Below are positions 46,181 to 58,146 of a DNA stretch of 64,000 bases, one piece after another. Numbering within the stretch: the first letter of the stretch is position 1; every line of letters starts with the position of its first letter. The notes under the pieces are model-generated. The model saw nothing but the letters and a program-made list of their open reading frames with translations, was not told the DNA's origin and did no database searches. This DNA is from Cryptomeria japonica (lineage: Eukaryota; Streptophyta; Pinopsida; Cupressales; Cupressaceae): assembly GCF_030272615.1 (NCBI RefSeq), contig NC_081414.1, forward strand, positions 660,150,438 to 660,214,437, written 5' to 3'. The position numbers and the translations under genes were made by a program.

Positions 46181-48490
46181 ATGAGTAAGTCTAAGAACAC
46201 CAAAGGTTACATGAGGTTGCATCCTGAAGAAAGACTGGAAGAGCTTCCTAGAACTTCGCAAAGGTGTGGAGTAAGAAGAAACGCAGAAAAAAGCCATGGT
46301 CCCTCATCATGGAAACCAAAGCATGAGAATGCAAGTAAGTCATCTTTGCATCCTATTCCTAAAATTCATAAAACTTATTCTAAGAGTTCTGAGTCAGACA
46401 ACTTAGGATTTTTTGACTCTTTGTTTAATACACATGTACAAGAAGAAGTACAACAACAAAGTAAGGAAGTTACTTACGTTCAATATTCAAAAGAAAGAAG
46501 AGGTCGGAGTAGAAGTAGAAGTCATCCCAGTAGTACTATTGGTGTACCTCCTCCTCCTGGCATCACAACATAATTTTCTTATAATATTGAGTCAACTTAG
46601 GAACAAGGGGATGCAAACCTAATAGATTTAGGTGATACTTCTGGATCTAAAATAACTTAGTCAGATCATGAGGAGTTTTTTGGAGACATAGACATATTGA
46701 AAAGGGAACTCCAAGAATAAATGGATTTGAGAAAGAAAAAAGAAAAAGAGAATGAATCCGAGGTTATAAATGTTGTGATAGAGAGGGATAGTTTAATGAG
46801 GGAATTGGCTACACTCAAAGCTTTGAATCAAGAAAAAGTTAAGCCTAGTGTTGAGGGTCTGGTTTTAAGAGAAGTCTTAGATAGGAAATCTAACCATGTT
46901 GTTAAAGAAAAACCTAATATCCATGTTGATAGCCAAAATTTAGTAGATCTCAGTCAGCCAAGTGCTCATATTCCCAAATCAGATCAGGATAAAGGGAAGA
47001 AAAATGTATCTGGTATTAAAATAAATAATCAAAAAACTTCAACTATCCTAGATCTAAGTCACGGATTATCTCAAGTTGACATTGAATTGGAAAAGGCTAG
47101 GATAGAGAGTGAAACTCTTGCAAAAGAGTTAAAAATAATTGATATGGAAGCTTCAATCATAAAAATGAGGAGGAAATTTAATTTCCTTAAATTGTAATCA
47201 TTGAATAATTCTTCATTTACTGCTAGCCCATCTAATATTCAAGTCGTTACTAATTTGGTCCCTACAACATCACAAAATGTTAGTGCAAGTGCTCCTATCT
47301 AAAGTGTTCAAGGTATTTAGAGTATTGGAGTTGTAGTCACTAGGCAAGAGGGCTAAACAACCACTCAAAATAGTAGTCAGTCCCAAGCTTCTAAAGTACT
47401 TGTTGGAGTTACTGTTGGGGCTAGCACTAGAATAAAAATCACTGGAACTAGTGCTACAACCAATGTTGCAGGACAAGTTATTGTTGGTCAATTCCAGAGA
47501 AGACCTATCCATTTAGAAAGGTATAGTGGTATACTAGGATAGCCTAACATAGTCCCAAATGAATTGAGGGAAAAGATCAATAAGTTTGCAGGAAATAATG
47601 CTATCATTGGTGAAGAACATCTAAGAGCTTTCACATATAAGTTAAATGACTATGAATTAGAACATGAGGATGTTGTCATGAAACTTTTTGTACAATCCCT
47701 TACTGAAGATGCTAGGGATTGGTATAGAGGGTTGCCAAATGCAAGCATCAATTCCTGGGAAGAATTTGAAAGGAGTTTCAAAGAGCATGTTGGTGAAAAA
47801 ACTAATGCTAGTTTTATGTTGAATGAGTTTAACAATATCAATAAGTTACCAAATGAAGTTATCACTGATTTAAATATCAGATTCCAAAAGGCTACGCATA
47901 AATTATTTCAAGTTCTAATCTTAGATGACAATGTTTATCTAACTACATATGTAAATGCATTTGATGCAAAGATGACATATATTCTTAGGGATAAAGATCC
48001 TCAAAATCTAAGAGATGCATTTAGGATAGCCATAAATGTTGAAGGAAATAGGAGAGCTTCAGGTAAGCTTGGGAGAAGAGAGGATCCTAGGTTCTCCAAG
48101 AGAAAAAGATAAGGCGAAGAAGCCTTTGGGATCAAAAACAAAAGAAGAAGATAAATGGGACAAGGTGCTCAATACCTTGAAGGATCTCAAATTAATTGTT
48201 GAAAAAAATGACAAGGGTGCTGCACTAGAAAAGCAATAGTTTAATGAATTTAATAGACCTCCAAGGCTGCAAGATTATCCTTACAACACAAATTGGAAGG
48301 ATGGAAAGCCAATGCAATAAAATAAAAGAATAAGCAGGAGTAGCAGACTCCTGATCCATTGCAGAAACACGCAATGAATTTTGTTGAGGATACACCTTGG
48401 TGTGTTGCTTGTCAATCACCTCATTCATCTAAGTATTGTATTGTTGCACAATTTATTTCTGCCAAAGGTGAGATAGAAGAAAAATAAGAA
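46181..48490 (+). pseudogene. gag: Element 5 gag (Tat-like gypsy)
   Basis: ATG 46181, reading MSKSKNTKGYMRLHPEERLE, homologous to the gag start of element 6. An Arg/Ser tract (GRSRSRSHP) follows, then a coiled coil (46721-47197) and the gag core: LRAFTYKLNDYELEHEDVVM, VQSLTEDARDWYRGLPNASI, FMLNEFNNINKLPNEVITDL. A zinc site follows the core (WCVACQSPHSSKYC, 48397-48438; CX2CX4HX4C-like). Stops at about 46571, 46718, 47195 and 48110 and frame changes near 48110-48490 break it. Confidence 0.8.
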
Positions 48491-49920
48491 GAAACTTTGA
48501 GGATGACAATGTTGATTGTCTTATGACTACTTCTTGCTTGGGAGGAGCAGAATACTTTTATGATACGAAGACTCAGGACTTGGATGTAGATCATCAAAGG
48601 CAAAGAAGTGAGTCATACCACCAACACATTTTTTCTGACGATAAGTTATGTGTTGATGATAAAATGTGTAACTTTGAACAAGGAGAAGATGATGTATCCT
48701 CAAGAAGACCTTTAGATCAAGAGATTGCTAGAATAACAATTGCTCTGGTGGTTCAAGTCAAAAGTAATTATCAATTGAGAAATAGAATAATTTGTGAAGA
48801 TCAAGGCAAGACTTATGGCCTATTTATCAAAGAGATTAAAAATAAAGGTAAGGAGGTCAAAGAAGATAAACCAAAGAAGGACACAATCAAGATCACGGAG
48901 GTCAAGAGAAAACAGTGGGCTAAGAAGGCTGAAATTATAAAGCCCAATGAGGACACTGCTTCACCCAAAGTGAAGCCAAAGATAGTTGCAAAGTATGTCA
49001 TTCCTATTGGAGAGGACCTAAAGTAGAAACAAAACATTGAAAGAAAAAGGGTGAATAAAAATGAAGAGAAATCAGGTATGTCTCTTGAATTGCCAGATTA
49101 TACACCTGTTGATATGCTTCAGTTACTTTCTCAGATTACAGTCAAAGTTCCTTTACAAGAAATGTTAAGAATAGATGAACATAAGGAGAAAGCTATGCCC
49201 CATGTTAAGGGTGTTTCTTCTAAGATGGAACATAAGAGTGTTTCTCAAGATGTAAAGGAAAAAGTAAGTAAAAAAGAGACAAAGGATAAAGAATTAGAGG
49301 GATTGGTTTCTCAGATTCCCTAAATCTATCTTGAAGACATGGTAGATGAGAACTTGGAGAATGTGGATCCCTTCTTTTTGAGTGTTATTATAAATAGAAG
49401 GGTGTTAAAGAATTGTATGATTGATTCAGGAGCCTCAAACAATGTCATGCCAATGAGGATAATGCAGGCTATGGGTTTGAATATAGATAACCCTCAGGGA
49501 AGATGTTGTGCTATGGATTCAAGAGAAGTACCTATGATAGGAATTATAAGGGAGCTTCCTTATAAACTTGCATCCTACCCAGAGAAGGATTTAACCATGA
49601 GTATCCTGGTTGTAGATATCCCACCTCATCACAGGATGATGTTGTCAAGGAAGTGGAGTGCTTCTATGGGAGGAAGTTTGCAATGTGATTTATCTTATGA
49701 AACCTTTTGTATTGATGGTAAGAATGTAAAAATTGAAAGAGAGTCAAGAGTGCCATATATTATGGTGCATGAGAAGGACTCTGATGAAGACATGACATGT
49801 TTTGTAGACATAGACATCAATGCATTTATGATTGAAGATTTCCCAATGGAGAAGAGAGAACAAATTGCACCACTAGAAATGGAAGTAGAGGAATCATTAG
49901 GTCAAGATAGTTTATGAACA
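48491..49920 (+). pseudogene. Element 5 protease and preceding linker
   Basis: Frame 1. The linker includes SSRRPLDQEIARITIALVVQ and LELPDYTPVDMLQLLSQITV. The protease reads KNCMIDSGASNNVMPMRIMQ, with the active-site DSGA intact (49420-49440). REVPMIGIIRELPYKLASYP and, in the second half, MMLSRKWSASMGGSLQCDLS follow. It has one stop before it (49321), then 192 open codons ending at 49915. The next frame is the RNase H domain, 6 nt downstream. Confidence 0.8.
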
Positions 49921-50281
49921 ATGTATTTTGATGGAGATAGCTCTAAGGAAGGCTCTGATGTAGATGTATTATTCATCTCACCTAATGGAAAGACTTTTAA
50001 GTTTTCTTTTACTTTGTCTTTTGCATGTACAAATAATGTGGCAGAATACGAAGCATTATTATTAGGTTTGAGGTTAGCTAAAAAATATGGAATAAAGAGT
50101 CTCAAGGTTATTGGAGATTCAAAATTAGTCATATCCCAAATCAGGTCAAAGTATGCATCAAAAAATAAAAGGTTGAAGTAGTATATGAATGTTGTGTGGG
50201 ATGAGATTGAGAGTTTTGATGCATTTAGCATTGACTAGAAAGAGAGAAGCCATAATAGAATGGCAGACTTGCTGGCTAACA
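49921..50281 (+). pseudogene. Element 5 RNase H domain lying upstream of RT
   Basis: Reads MYFDGDSSKEGSDVDVLFIS (first catalytic Asp in YFDG), then TNNVAEYEALLLGLRLAKKY (catalytic Glu in AEYEALL) and SLKVIGDSKLVISQIRSKYA (Asp in GDSKLV). After two stops it reads NRMADLLANISL (last Asp in MADLLA). This is the archaeal-type RNase H pattern of plant Tat elements. In Tat elements I know it follows the RT-RNase H pair, but here it lies between protease and RT. It would digest RNA during reverse transcription. All four acidic sites survive, with stops at 50179 and 50236. Confidence 0.85.
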
Positions 50282-51654
50282 TTTCTTTAAGACCAGAAGA
50301 TATAACTTTTGCCAGAATTTCAAAAATTGACATTCAAACTAGGCCTTCAATCCCTGAAAACATTGAAAGTTGGCAAGCTTTCAATGATGATGATGATATC
50401 TTAAGGTTCCTAACTTGTGTAGAACAGTATGAAGGTCGAAAGATTGATTTTGGTGCCTTTGTGCAAACAAAGGATGGAAAGGAAATAGTCTTTGGGAATG
50501 AGGTAACTCAATTAGAGACAAATAAGATTCCCAAAGGCTTGGTTGTATTAGAAAGGGTGTTTGACAATCAGGATAAGGAAAATATTGCTAGTACTACCCC
50601 ACACCCTGAGGATTTAGAAGAAATTAACCTTGGAACAGAGGGAGCCCCAAAAAGGGTGTACATTGGAAAGAAGATGTCACCAAAGGTAAGGAAAATGTTG
50701 ATTGATTTATTAAGAAAATATAGGGATGACTTTTCTTGGCCGTATTATGATCTAAAAGCTTATAGGGAAGACTTATTTCAACATGAAATCCCTTTGAAGG
50801 AAGGTGCTAAGCCTTTCAGAGAAAAGCAAAGGCCAATTAATTGAACCTTGGTGCCCAGGATACAAGAAGAATTAGTTAAGCTAAGGGATTCTGGAATCAT
50901 CAAGCCTATTAGACATTCATCATGGGTGTCTAACTTAGTACCTGTGAGAAAGAAGAATGGAGATATCAGATTGTGTGTTGATTTTGGGAATCTGAATATA
51001 TCTTCATTGAAAGACAATTATCCATTGCCTATTATGGAGGCAATGTTGTAGAGAGTCACAAGTTGTGAGCTCTTGTCTATGATGGATGGTTTTTTAGGTT
51101 ACAACCAAGTAATGGTTAAATAATTAGAGAAATTCAAGAAAACATTTACTACGTCATGGGGGACTTATGTTTATGTAAGGATGCCATTTGGATTGACAAA
51201 CATAGGAGAAACTTTCCAAACAGCTATGGATGATGCATTTTCTGATATTATAAATGTGTTCTTGGTTGTATATCAGGATAATTTAACAACATATTCTAAG
51301 AAGGAAGGCAATCACTGTGATCATCTTGAAAAAATCTTTAACAAGGCTATTGAGTATGGAATATATTTGAACCCAAAGAAATGTTCCTTTGGGGTGACTG
51401 AGGGTAAATTATGGGGTCACATTGTTTCAAAATATGGTGTGAGGATTGATCCAGAAAGGGTAGCAGCAATTGATAAAGTCCCCCAACCCAAGATAGTGAA
51501 AGGTATCCAGTCTTTCTTTGGGCAGATTAATTTCCTCAGATTGTTTGTTACTAACTTTGCAGAAATCAATAGACCTATTTCTAAGTTACTAAAAAAGGGT
51601 GCAAATTTAGAATGGGAAGGAGAGCCGACCAAGGCATTCCAAGAAATCAAATAG
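50282..51654 (+). pseudogene. Element 5 RT with N-terminal connector
   Basis: The connector EEINLGTEGAPKRVYIGKKM ... YRDDFSWPYYDLKAYRED is the usual Tat-clade text before RT. RT: EELVKLRDSGIIKPIRHSSW, VRKKNGDIRLCVDFGNLNIS, TYVYVRMPFGLTNIGETFQT, then VVYQDNLTTYSKKEGNH at the catalytic site. The second Asp is Asn (YQDN), so it is dead. The first position is Gln, as in element 6 (YQDD). Stops fall at 50842, 51049, 51121 and 51652. Confidence 0.85.
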
Positions 51655-52140
51655 GCTATTAAAAATGCACCTGTCTTGAAAACACCCGATTATAGAAAAC
51701 CTATGCAAATATTTCATTTGCATCTCTTTCATACGGTTGGTGCAGTCTTTTTACAAAAGAACTCAAAGGGTTTTGAATAACCCATAGCATTTTTCAGTAA
51801 ATCTTTGCAAGCTGCAAAGTTGAAGTATGACATAAATGAAAAATAGGCTTATGCACTAGTAAAGGAAGTGAAGGCTTTTAGGAGTTACCAGATGGGACCA
51901 ACAGTGGTTGCATATGTGTTGAGTGTTGTAGTCAAAGACATCTTCACACAATAGGAAGTATCTAAGAGGAGATATAGATGGATCAACAAGATCCAATAAT
52001 TCAATATTGACATCCAAATCACCAAGTTAGTGAGGAGACAAGGATTGGCCAAATTAATGGCTAAAAGCAACTTGGATGCCAATCAAATAAATGTTATAGA
52101 GGAAGAGAACATAGCTTATCTCTATGATATGGATAATAGT
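51655..52140 (+). pseudogene. Element 5 RT-linked RNase H, catalytic residues lost
   Basis: The RT-linked RNase H reads KPMQIFHLHLFHTVGAVFLQ where an active domain has TDAS, and VVAYVLSVVVKDIFTQ where an active domain has TDH. Both catalytic Asps are absent, as in element 6, so the loss is older than this copy. The stretch IQITKLVRRQGLAKLMAKSN leads towards integrase. No second RNase H follows, so the only domain with its catalytic acids is the one at 49921. Confidence 0.75.
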
Positions 52141-52420
52141 GAATGATATATGGACATAATATGATATTTACAAAAGATGAAATATCTAGAAAGTATGAGT
52201 GACAACAAAATGAGGACATTGAAGTTACATGCCATAAAAGTATATTATTATGAATGACAAACTCTGGTGGAGGAGCAATGATGGTGTCATGTTGAAATAT
52301 CTCAACCAAGATCAAGCTCATAAATTACTAACAAAAATTCATAGTGGGGTTCATGGAGGGCATTACATTATCACTATTTGAAAAATGGATATTCTTGTTC
52401 CATGATTGGCTAAAAGTTTG
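52141..52420 (+). pseudogene. Element 5 integrase zinc-site fragment
   Basis: LKYLNQDQAHKLLTKIHSGV then HGGHY is the H2C2 site that begins gypsy integrases. After GGHY the text breaks down (stops, DILVP, LAKSLLKIEYDM) and no DDE core is found before the tandem array. Integrase was deleted here. Confidence 0.7.
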
Positions 52421-52659
52421 TTAAAAATTGAGTATGATATGGTCTTGTTGCCTCTGATTGTCTTAGGTCAGAAGAGGGTTTAAGGTTTGAGTTCTAACCC
52501 TTCCAATTTTTGAGAAAAACACTCATGTTCTAAATCCACGTTACTTTTTATCACTTGAAGAAGGGTCGGTCTATCATGAGAAGTGTCCCCCCCTTCTTTT
52601 TTCTCCCTAGGTGGGTCTAGTAGCGCTTTATTTTCTCTAAGCCTTTCCTAAAGTTCTTA
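52421..52659. other. Unassigned, no gene seen
   Basis: Short transition between the broken integrase and the tandem array. Confidence 0.4.
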
Positions 52660-53640
52660 AATTTTAATCAGGCTTCCTAACCATCATGCAGGTTCTTTTT
52701 AATCTAATGACACGCGTGAATTTCCAGTTCAAAGACACCCCTAAGTTATCGTTCGTGAAATCGCGAAAGGCAAAAGTGGGTCTGACATCTAGGTTTTAAC
52801 TAAGGTAAAGATCAATCAGGTTCCTTTTGATCAGACGGCTTGTGATATTTTGCAAGATAAAGGTGCACAGATTTTAGGCTTCGTGAAATGGCGAAAAGGA
52901 AACTTGATCCATGAGATAGTAAGGATTGAAGGTAAAGGTCGATCACGTTCCTTTTGATCGGATGGTCGGTGCTATTTTGCGACCCTAAGGTGACCGAGAG
53001 TTAACCTTCACAAAATAGAGAAGTGACATGGCAGGCACTTGGTCAGTTTCATGGTAGAATAGATGGATCAGACTGCTTATGAAAAGGTGACTTGTTAGAT
53101 GCACGTGGTAGTCCTGAAATGGATCCTATGGAAGTTTTTTCGACAAATAAGTGATTGACACGTCAGTTTCCTTTACCAGTCGATTGCCAAGTTGGATAGT
53201 GTTGAGTCAAGGGGCCCACTTCCATTGGGTTAGGATTGTTAAAAGGCAGGTATCTCAAGGAGGATCCGACGGTGGGTGCCATTTCATAGGCCGAAGATGC
53301 AAGGTAATTATTGTTCATGAAATAGCAAAAACTGCTATTCTTAAATGCTTGGTGCACGGTTAGTGGGGTAAACTGCCAGTCACTGGACAGGATAAAGACC
53401 AATCAAGTTCTTTTTGATGGGACAGCTCGCGCAGTTTCACTGGATGAATGTGCACGATGTTTAACTTTCGCGAAATAGTGAAAGAGATCTGAGCCCATTG
53501 CCAAATGAAGAGAAGTCAACAAAGTAAAGGTTGTGCAAGTTCCACTTGATCTGACAGTCGGTGTGTTTTCACTCGATGAAAGTGCATGGATTTTAGGCTT
53601 CGCAAAATGGCGAAACAACAAAGTGATAGAAACACTCAGA
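52660..53640. repeat. Diverged tandem array, unit about 127-153 bp
   Basis: A TTCGCGAAATxGCGAAA-like core occurs at about 52752, 52880, 53007, 53313, 53466 and 53598, so intervals are 128, 127, 306 (two units), 153 and 132 bp. Each unit also has a CAGGTTCCTTTTGATCxGA phrase about 60-70 bp before the core. Units are strongly diverged but the core recurs. The array is richer in CpG than its surroundings. Open frames here (53151-53363, 53403-53762 and 53533-53874) are by-products of the repeat. Confidence 0.75.
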
Positions 53641-53926
53641 CATTTTATCATCCGTTGGAGCCAAAATTTTGAGTTCATTTGTGAATTCAATTCTGAGGTG
53701 ATGGCCAAAGCATGTGGTGTTAATGTCATAGTTAAGAGCCTAATTGTCGTATATATGCTCACATCAATTCAATATAGGTATCATTTTGAAGATTTGTTAC
53801 TAAAAAGTTGGTGTAGAGCAGAGTTCTTTAGGCCAAAAATAGGTTTTCTTGTGTTTTTCTTACCAGTTACTTGAAAAATTGATGAAATGTGGTTTTATTC
53901 TATTAAAGGATTTCTTTGATTAGTAA
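53641..53926. other. Unassigned, no clear gene
   Basis: Between the array and the extra ORF. A weak frame ends at 53872. It could hold a promoter or splice acceptor for the ORF, but I see no firm signal. Confidence 0.35.
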
Positions 53927-54800
53927 TTGAAATACTTGCATATCATTGAGATGACACCTAGAAGGGATTTCATAGGGAAGGTTAATTACCAGGAGAGGGC
54001 AATTTGTGATGACTTCCTGGAAAAATTGTCTATGTCAACAAATGTAGCAGTTAAAGGTAAGGAATTAGTGCCCAAGGCTCCTCGTTTGAGAATAGGAGAA
54101 GGATTATATGACAAGGGCAATTGGCTAAGAGATCTATAGATATGGTTGTCTAGTTTAGGTCTATTCAAGCTTGGTTTTGGTATGAGACACTCCCCTGCCC
54201 CAATGAGAATAATTTGGGAGTTGGATGTAGGTAAATTGGTGGTCCCTAGAGTTTTCATGGATGTGGATCTCCTAACTTAGATTGCACACAACTATGACCC
54301 TCTCACCAAAAGTGTTAGGGATGTAAATGGAAAAACCCTCATTGAAGTCAATGATGATGAATTCAGAAATGCATTTGGGCTCAGTGAGGTGTCCAATTAT
54401 TTGGAGCCCATTAATTTTGAATCATTTGCTCAAGTCTATAGTGCACAGAGGAATCATCTTAGAAATGGGCCTCTTAAATAATTTTTTGTCAAAATAGGAG
54501 GATTGACTATTGTAGGACCTAATACCATGGAGATTTTCTCCCTAAATTGGTTCACTCTTAGAGCCAAAGGATTATACTGGTCAATCTGCCAGATTTTTAG
54601 AGAAGATGTTGAAGTGAATATGCCAACCCATTACATGTTAATGATAGCACAAATTTTAAATCCCTCTCTGACAGTAACATTTGGTTATGCCCCTTGCATC
54701 ACTGATGCAATCCATGAAGGCTTGATAGGGATAAAGAATGGTAAGGTGGATAGGCCTTTTGGATGGTACTCCCTTTTGATACATTTTTTTTATTCAAGGC
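53927..54800 (+). pseudogene. Extra ORF downstream of element 5 pol, N-terminal part
   Basis: Frame 2 with stops near 54137, 54278 and 54478. Text includes MTPRRDFIGKVNYQERAICD, GKLVVPRVFMDVDLLT, AHNYDPLTKSVRDVNGKTLI then EVNDDEFRNAFGLSEVSNYL, and NTMEIFSLNWFTLRAKGLYW. A stretch of the form 'GKTLIEVNDDEFRNAFGL' parallels FKITKEIIHVITGYP in element 1 and VKGLKVIAT...IAEVIGL in element 2. All three sit in a globular N-terminal part. No enzyme motif is recognised. Confidence 0.55.
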
Positions 54801-56430
54801 TTTGCCAATGAAATGGATCTAGTGAAGGAAAAGGATGGGGAGAAAATGTCAGTTCAACTAAGGAGCACAGTGTTGTCATGGGACAGGGAGGATGCTATCT
54901 ACCTAAAGTTTGATAAATGATTTGCATCTAAAATTAGAATTCTCTTATGCTCAGAGAATCCAAGGATCCCTAAAGTTCTTTTTGTGTTTCTTAGGCCTAA
55001 GGAGTTCGCTAAAGAAATCAAAATTGTCCACAATTGGGGTGACATATACTTGTACCATGTTTCCATAGTTTTCAGAGTGTACAGTTTCAGAGGCACTCCA
55101 TTTTTGTTACCTTATCAAGTCCCATTGAAAATAGGAATTGCAGAGGTCCTTAGGAAGATTGGGGTTGTACAAGAGGTGAAGCTATCCAATAGAGGAAAAG
55201 GGACCATTTTCCCAACAGTAACAATAGCACGTCAATTTGTAATTACTAAGGGTGGGTGGAAGTGCTTTGAGGAGTTCTTTCAACCATACCTGTTGTCCAC
55301 TGCAGTGTCAAGGTTTTCTGACCCTGAAGATTTCTTTAATGGTATGTTTAGGAAAAGGGTAGTATGAAAAGGCAGACCTCACCAATTCCAATTCCCTGAA
55401 GACCTCATCAAAAATGAGTTTGATTTGGATAAACAAGAGCTGAGGAAAGAGAAATGGGTGGCCTACAATGAGGCTCTTGATTTTGTACACCAATTCGACA
55501 ACAACTATGACCCTTTATCCAGTTTTCACCCCTTTGAGGAAAGCAGTGAATAAAAACAACCATGAGAAGGCAAAACTAGTTCTAGCTAGGTCTACATCTG
55601 CTAAAGCAATCCCTCCTGGTGATTATGTACTACATAGAAAATTCAAGTACAATGTGTTGGTGCCAACAATAGGGGAGCCTTCTACTTCAAGAGGGAAGAG
55701 GAAAATACAAGATGTCATTGACATTCTGGATTCCCCGGAGAAGCAAAGGGTGGGAAAGGAAGTGAAAATTAATGAGCCCTTGTATTCTCCATCTCATTCC
55801 CCCATTCATATAGTAGATGAGTAGGCAGTAGCTGAACAATTGTTGCAGTTAGGGAGCCTCGGGGAGATCACCTATACATATGATGAAATAGAGGATGGAA
55901 TGCCAAAGGAGCCAGAAGATGCTGAGATGAACATAACCAACAATGAGTTTAAAGGCCAGGAACTGAATCCTGCTATTAAATAGGCTAGTGAGGAATTCTT
56001 GGCTGATAGCAACTTTGTTACCTTAGGAGCTTTCATGCAATTCATGTGGAAGCAGAATATTGATAAGTTCAATGCTAGATCTAAGAAGAGGAAGAATGAG
56101 TAGCCTCACAAGGATGCAACTGTGGTGGAGGAAGAAATAAAACAAGAAATGGTCACCAAATTTAAGACCATCACTCCTAAGCAAGGAAGGGAAATGGTAA
56201 CAAAGGCTATTGTTCTCATCCTCCATGAGTGGGATATAGCAGATGCCTTGGTTTTAGAGGCAGTCAGAAAAGAGACCAAGCCTATGGAAGGAGAGATAGT
56301 AAGCTGAGATAGAATTATTGCTAAATTGAAAGGCCAATTGGCAAGACAATACAATCAAGGTGAGTCCTCAACCTTAATGATTTCTTCTTCTCCTGCACAG
56401 CCTCCACCTACTAGCCCTATCATTGAATTC
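54801..56430 (+). pseudogene. Extra ORF, middle part
   Basis: Frame 3 from 54801 (EMDLVKEKDGEKMSVQLRST) to about 55520, with a stop near 54918. LRPKEFAKEIKIVHNWGDIY and VPLKIGIAEVLRKIGVVQEV are seen. Then frame 1 (KAVNKNNHEKAKLVLARSTS) with a Lys/Arg/Ser stretch (STSRGKRKIQDVIDILDSPE). An acidic linker and a region near 56020 follow (FVTLGAFMQFMWKQNIDKFN). Stops lie near 55822 and 55981. The order globular, basic, acidic matches element 1's extra ORF. Confidence 0.5.
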
Positions 56431-57226
56431 CACCTTCTCCTGCACCTTTTGGTTCCCAATCAGCTGAGATTACTCAACAGGAGTTGGAAAAGCTAAAACA
56501 GGCTCAAACCATATTTGCAAATAAGTATGAAGAGAGAGTGAGGGCCACAATTTTGAGTTTTGTTGACACTATAGGATCCTCATTAGTGTATAACAACATG
56601 AATAAAGTTCTGGATATGTGGAATGATCTCAATGGAGATAGGGCTATTCTAATGCCCATTTTGGACAACTAGATGCCTAGGTAGGTGGACCTAGGACTTA
56701 TATGTGTATCATATGATGAGGCAGGGGCTGACCCCATTATCAAATCCACTTGTGACTTGACAAAGGATGTGACAAAACTAATAGAAGGGAGAGATAATGC
56801 AGAAAGGAAGATCAATTTGTATAAAAAAGAATATAGTAGAAATTTGAATTATTTCTTGGGGGTTTTGCCAATCCAGCTCAATTGAAGGACAAACAAGTAT
56901 GGCTTAATGAATTAGGAGCCAACCTATCATTAAGGGTAAAGGGAATCATTAACACAGATGATACTTCCCTATTTGTCAGAACAATTAAGGAGATAGAGAA
57001 AATAAAGTCACACTATGGCTTTCTAAACTCAGAAGTCAATAAAATAAGAAACTCTTGGAAGAGATTGGACAAGATAAGAAGGAAAGTTATTAACTTCTCA
57101 TGGCCTACTGATGATGTGTACAAAGAGTGGACAAGAAAGTGTGGTGCTGGATGCAGAGGTTCAAGAAGAAGCTACAGAGTGACAAAGTGCAAAAAGGGGC
57201 CATTAGAAAATGAAAAGGACTTGTAA
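56431..57226 (+). pseudogene. Extra ORF, C-terminal coiled-coil part
   Basis: Helical text such as MEKLKQAQTIFANKYEERVR, LTKDVTKLIEGRDNAERKIN and, after a frameshift near 56865, FVRTIKEIEKIKSHYGFLNS. It ends TKCKKGPLENEKDL at 57226, where the probable LTR begins. A coiled-coil C-terminus is again shared with element 1's extra ORF. Confidence 0.5.
57190..57221 (+). other. Probable polypurine tract before the LTR at 57222
   Basis: Purine-rich AAAAAGGGG, a short break, then AGAAAATGAAAAGGA, inside the end of the extra ORF. Confidence 0.4.
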
Positions 57227-58142
57227 CTTCTTGTTGAAACAAGAAGATTGTTGTAACAAACTTTTTTTGGAAAAGGTCCGAAGCTTGTATGCATCCATAC
57301 TATTATAAATGGATACTAGGTCTAGTTAGAGGGGGATCACGAGAATTTTGTAAAGAAACTCTGCATAAATATATCTGGGTTTTTTTCTAGTTATTACAAA
57401 GAATATTTTGAGTTTTGTAAGACTTTTCAAAAATGAATATCAATATACAGATCATAAACTTTCAAGCCTAAAATTTGTGTTGTCTTTTGTTGTGCTTTCA
57501 ATAATTTACTGGTTTCATTTGAGTAATCTAGGGTTATTCAATTGAACATGGATTGTAATGCAATCTTTATGGATATGTTTCTTAGCTTTTCTCTTTAGGA
57601 GAGGAATTAAATACGCATGAAATATCTCTATCAGTAGGTTATTTTGTTGGAAACTTTGAATTTGATAAACACTGTTTAGTTTAACAAGGAAGGACTCTTA
57701 TATATGTCAGGCATGTATGGGGTTAATAGAAGCCGAAGTGATTAGATGCATAGGGATGTTTAATTATGAAGTCCTTGCTTAATTTAGATGACTCTATAGC
57801 CTAGATAAGGCACTGGTATCAGTTGTAGTTCTCTTTCTACATCTCTTGAGGATCAATACTGAAAATGAGCATATGCTTTCCTTTATTATTTTAGTTTATG
57901 TTGAGGCGATAAGATCCACTAGTTTTTGTACACTGGTTTACTATGGATCTCATTTAAAAGTGTGAAATTATTCATAGAAGGTATACCCACCTGAACTTTG
58001 GATAAGTTGAAAGTGTAGAAGGTTCTTGAAACCTTGTCATATGTTGCTCTAAGGTTCTTTTTTCCTTGATCTCTTCATTTGAAGGTAGAGTTATTATTTT
58101 TCTCATAGGGGATAATAGGGGAATCAGAATTTGAGAACAACA
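57222..58142 (+). mobile_element. Probable 5' LTR of element 6
   Basis: Starts TGTAACTTCTTG and ends GAACAACA, giving TGT...ACA ends, 921 bp. It is followed 4 bp later by a Tat-type primer site. TATAAAT at 57304-57310 is a likely promoter. The extra ORF to its left ends at its start, so it may also be the 3' LTR of the element that owned that ORF. No second copy is in the window. The start is less certain than the end. Confidence 0.55.
57304..57310 (+). promoter_or_regulatory. Probable TATA box of the LTR at 57222
   Basis: TATAAAT about 80 bp into the LTR, on the strand that would transcribe element 6. The motif alone supports this. Confidence 0.4.
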
Positions 58143-58146
58143 AAAG

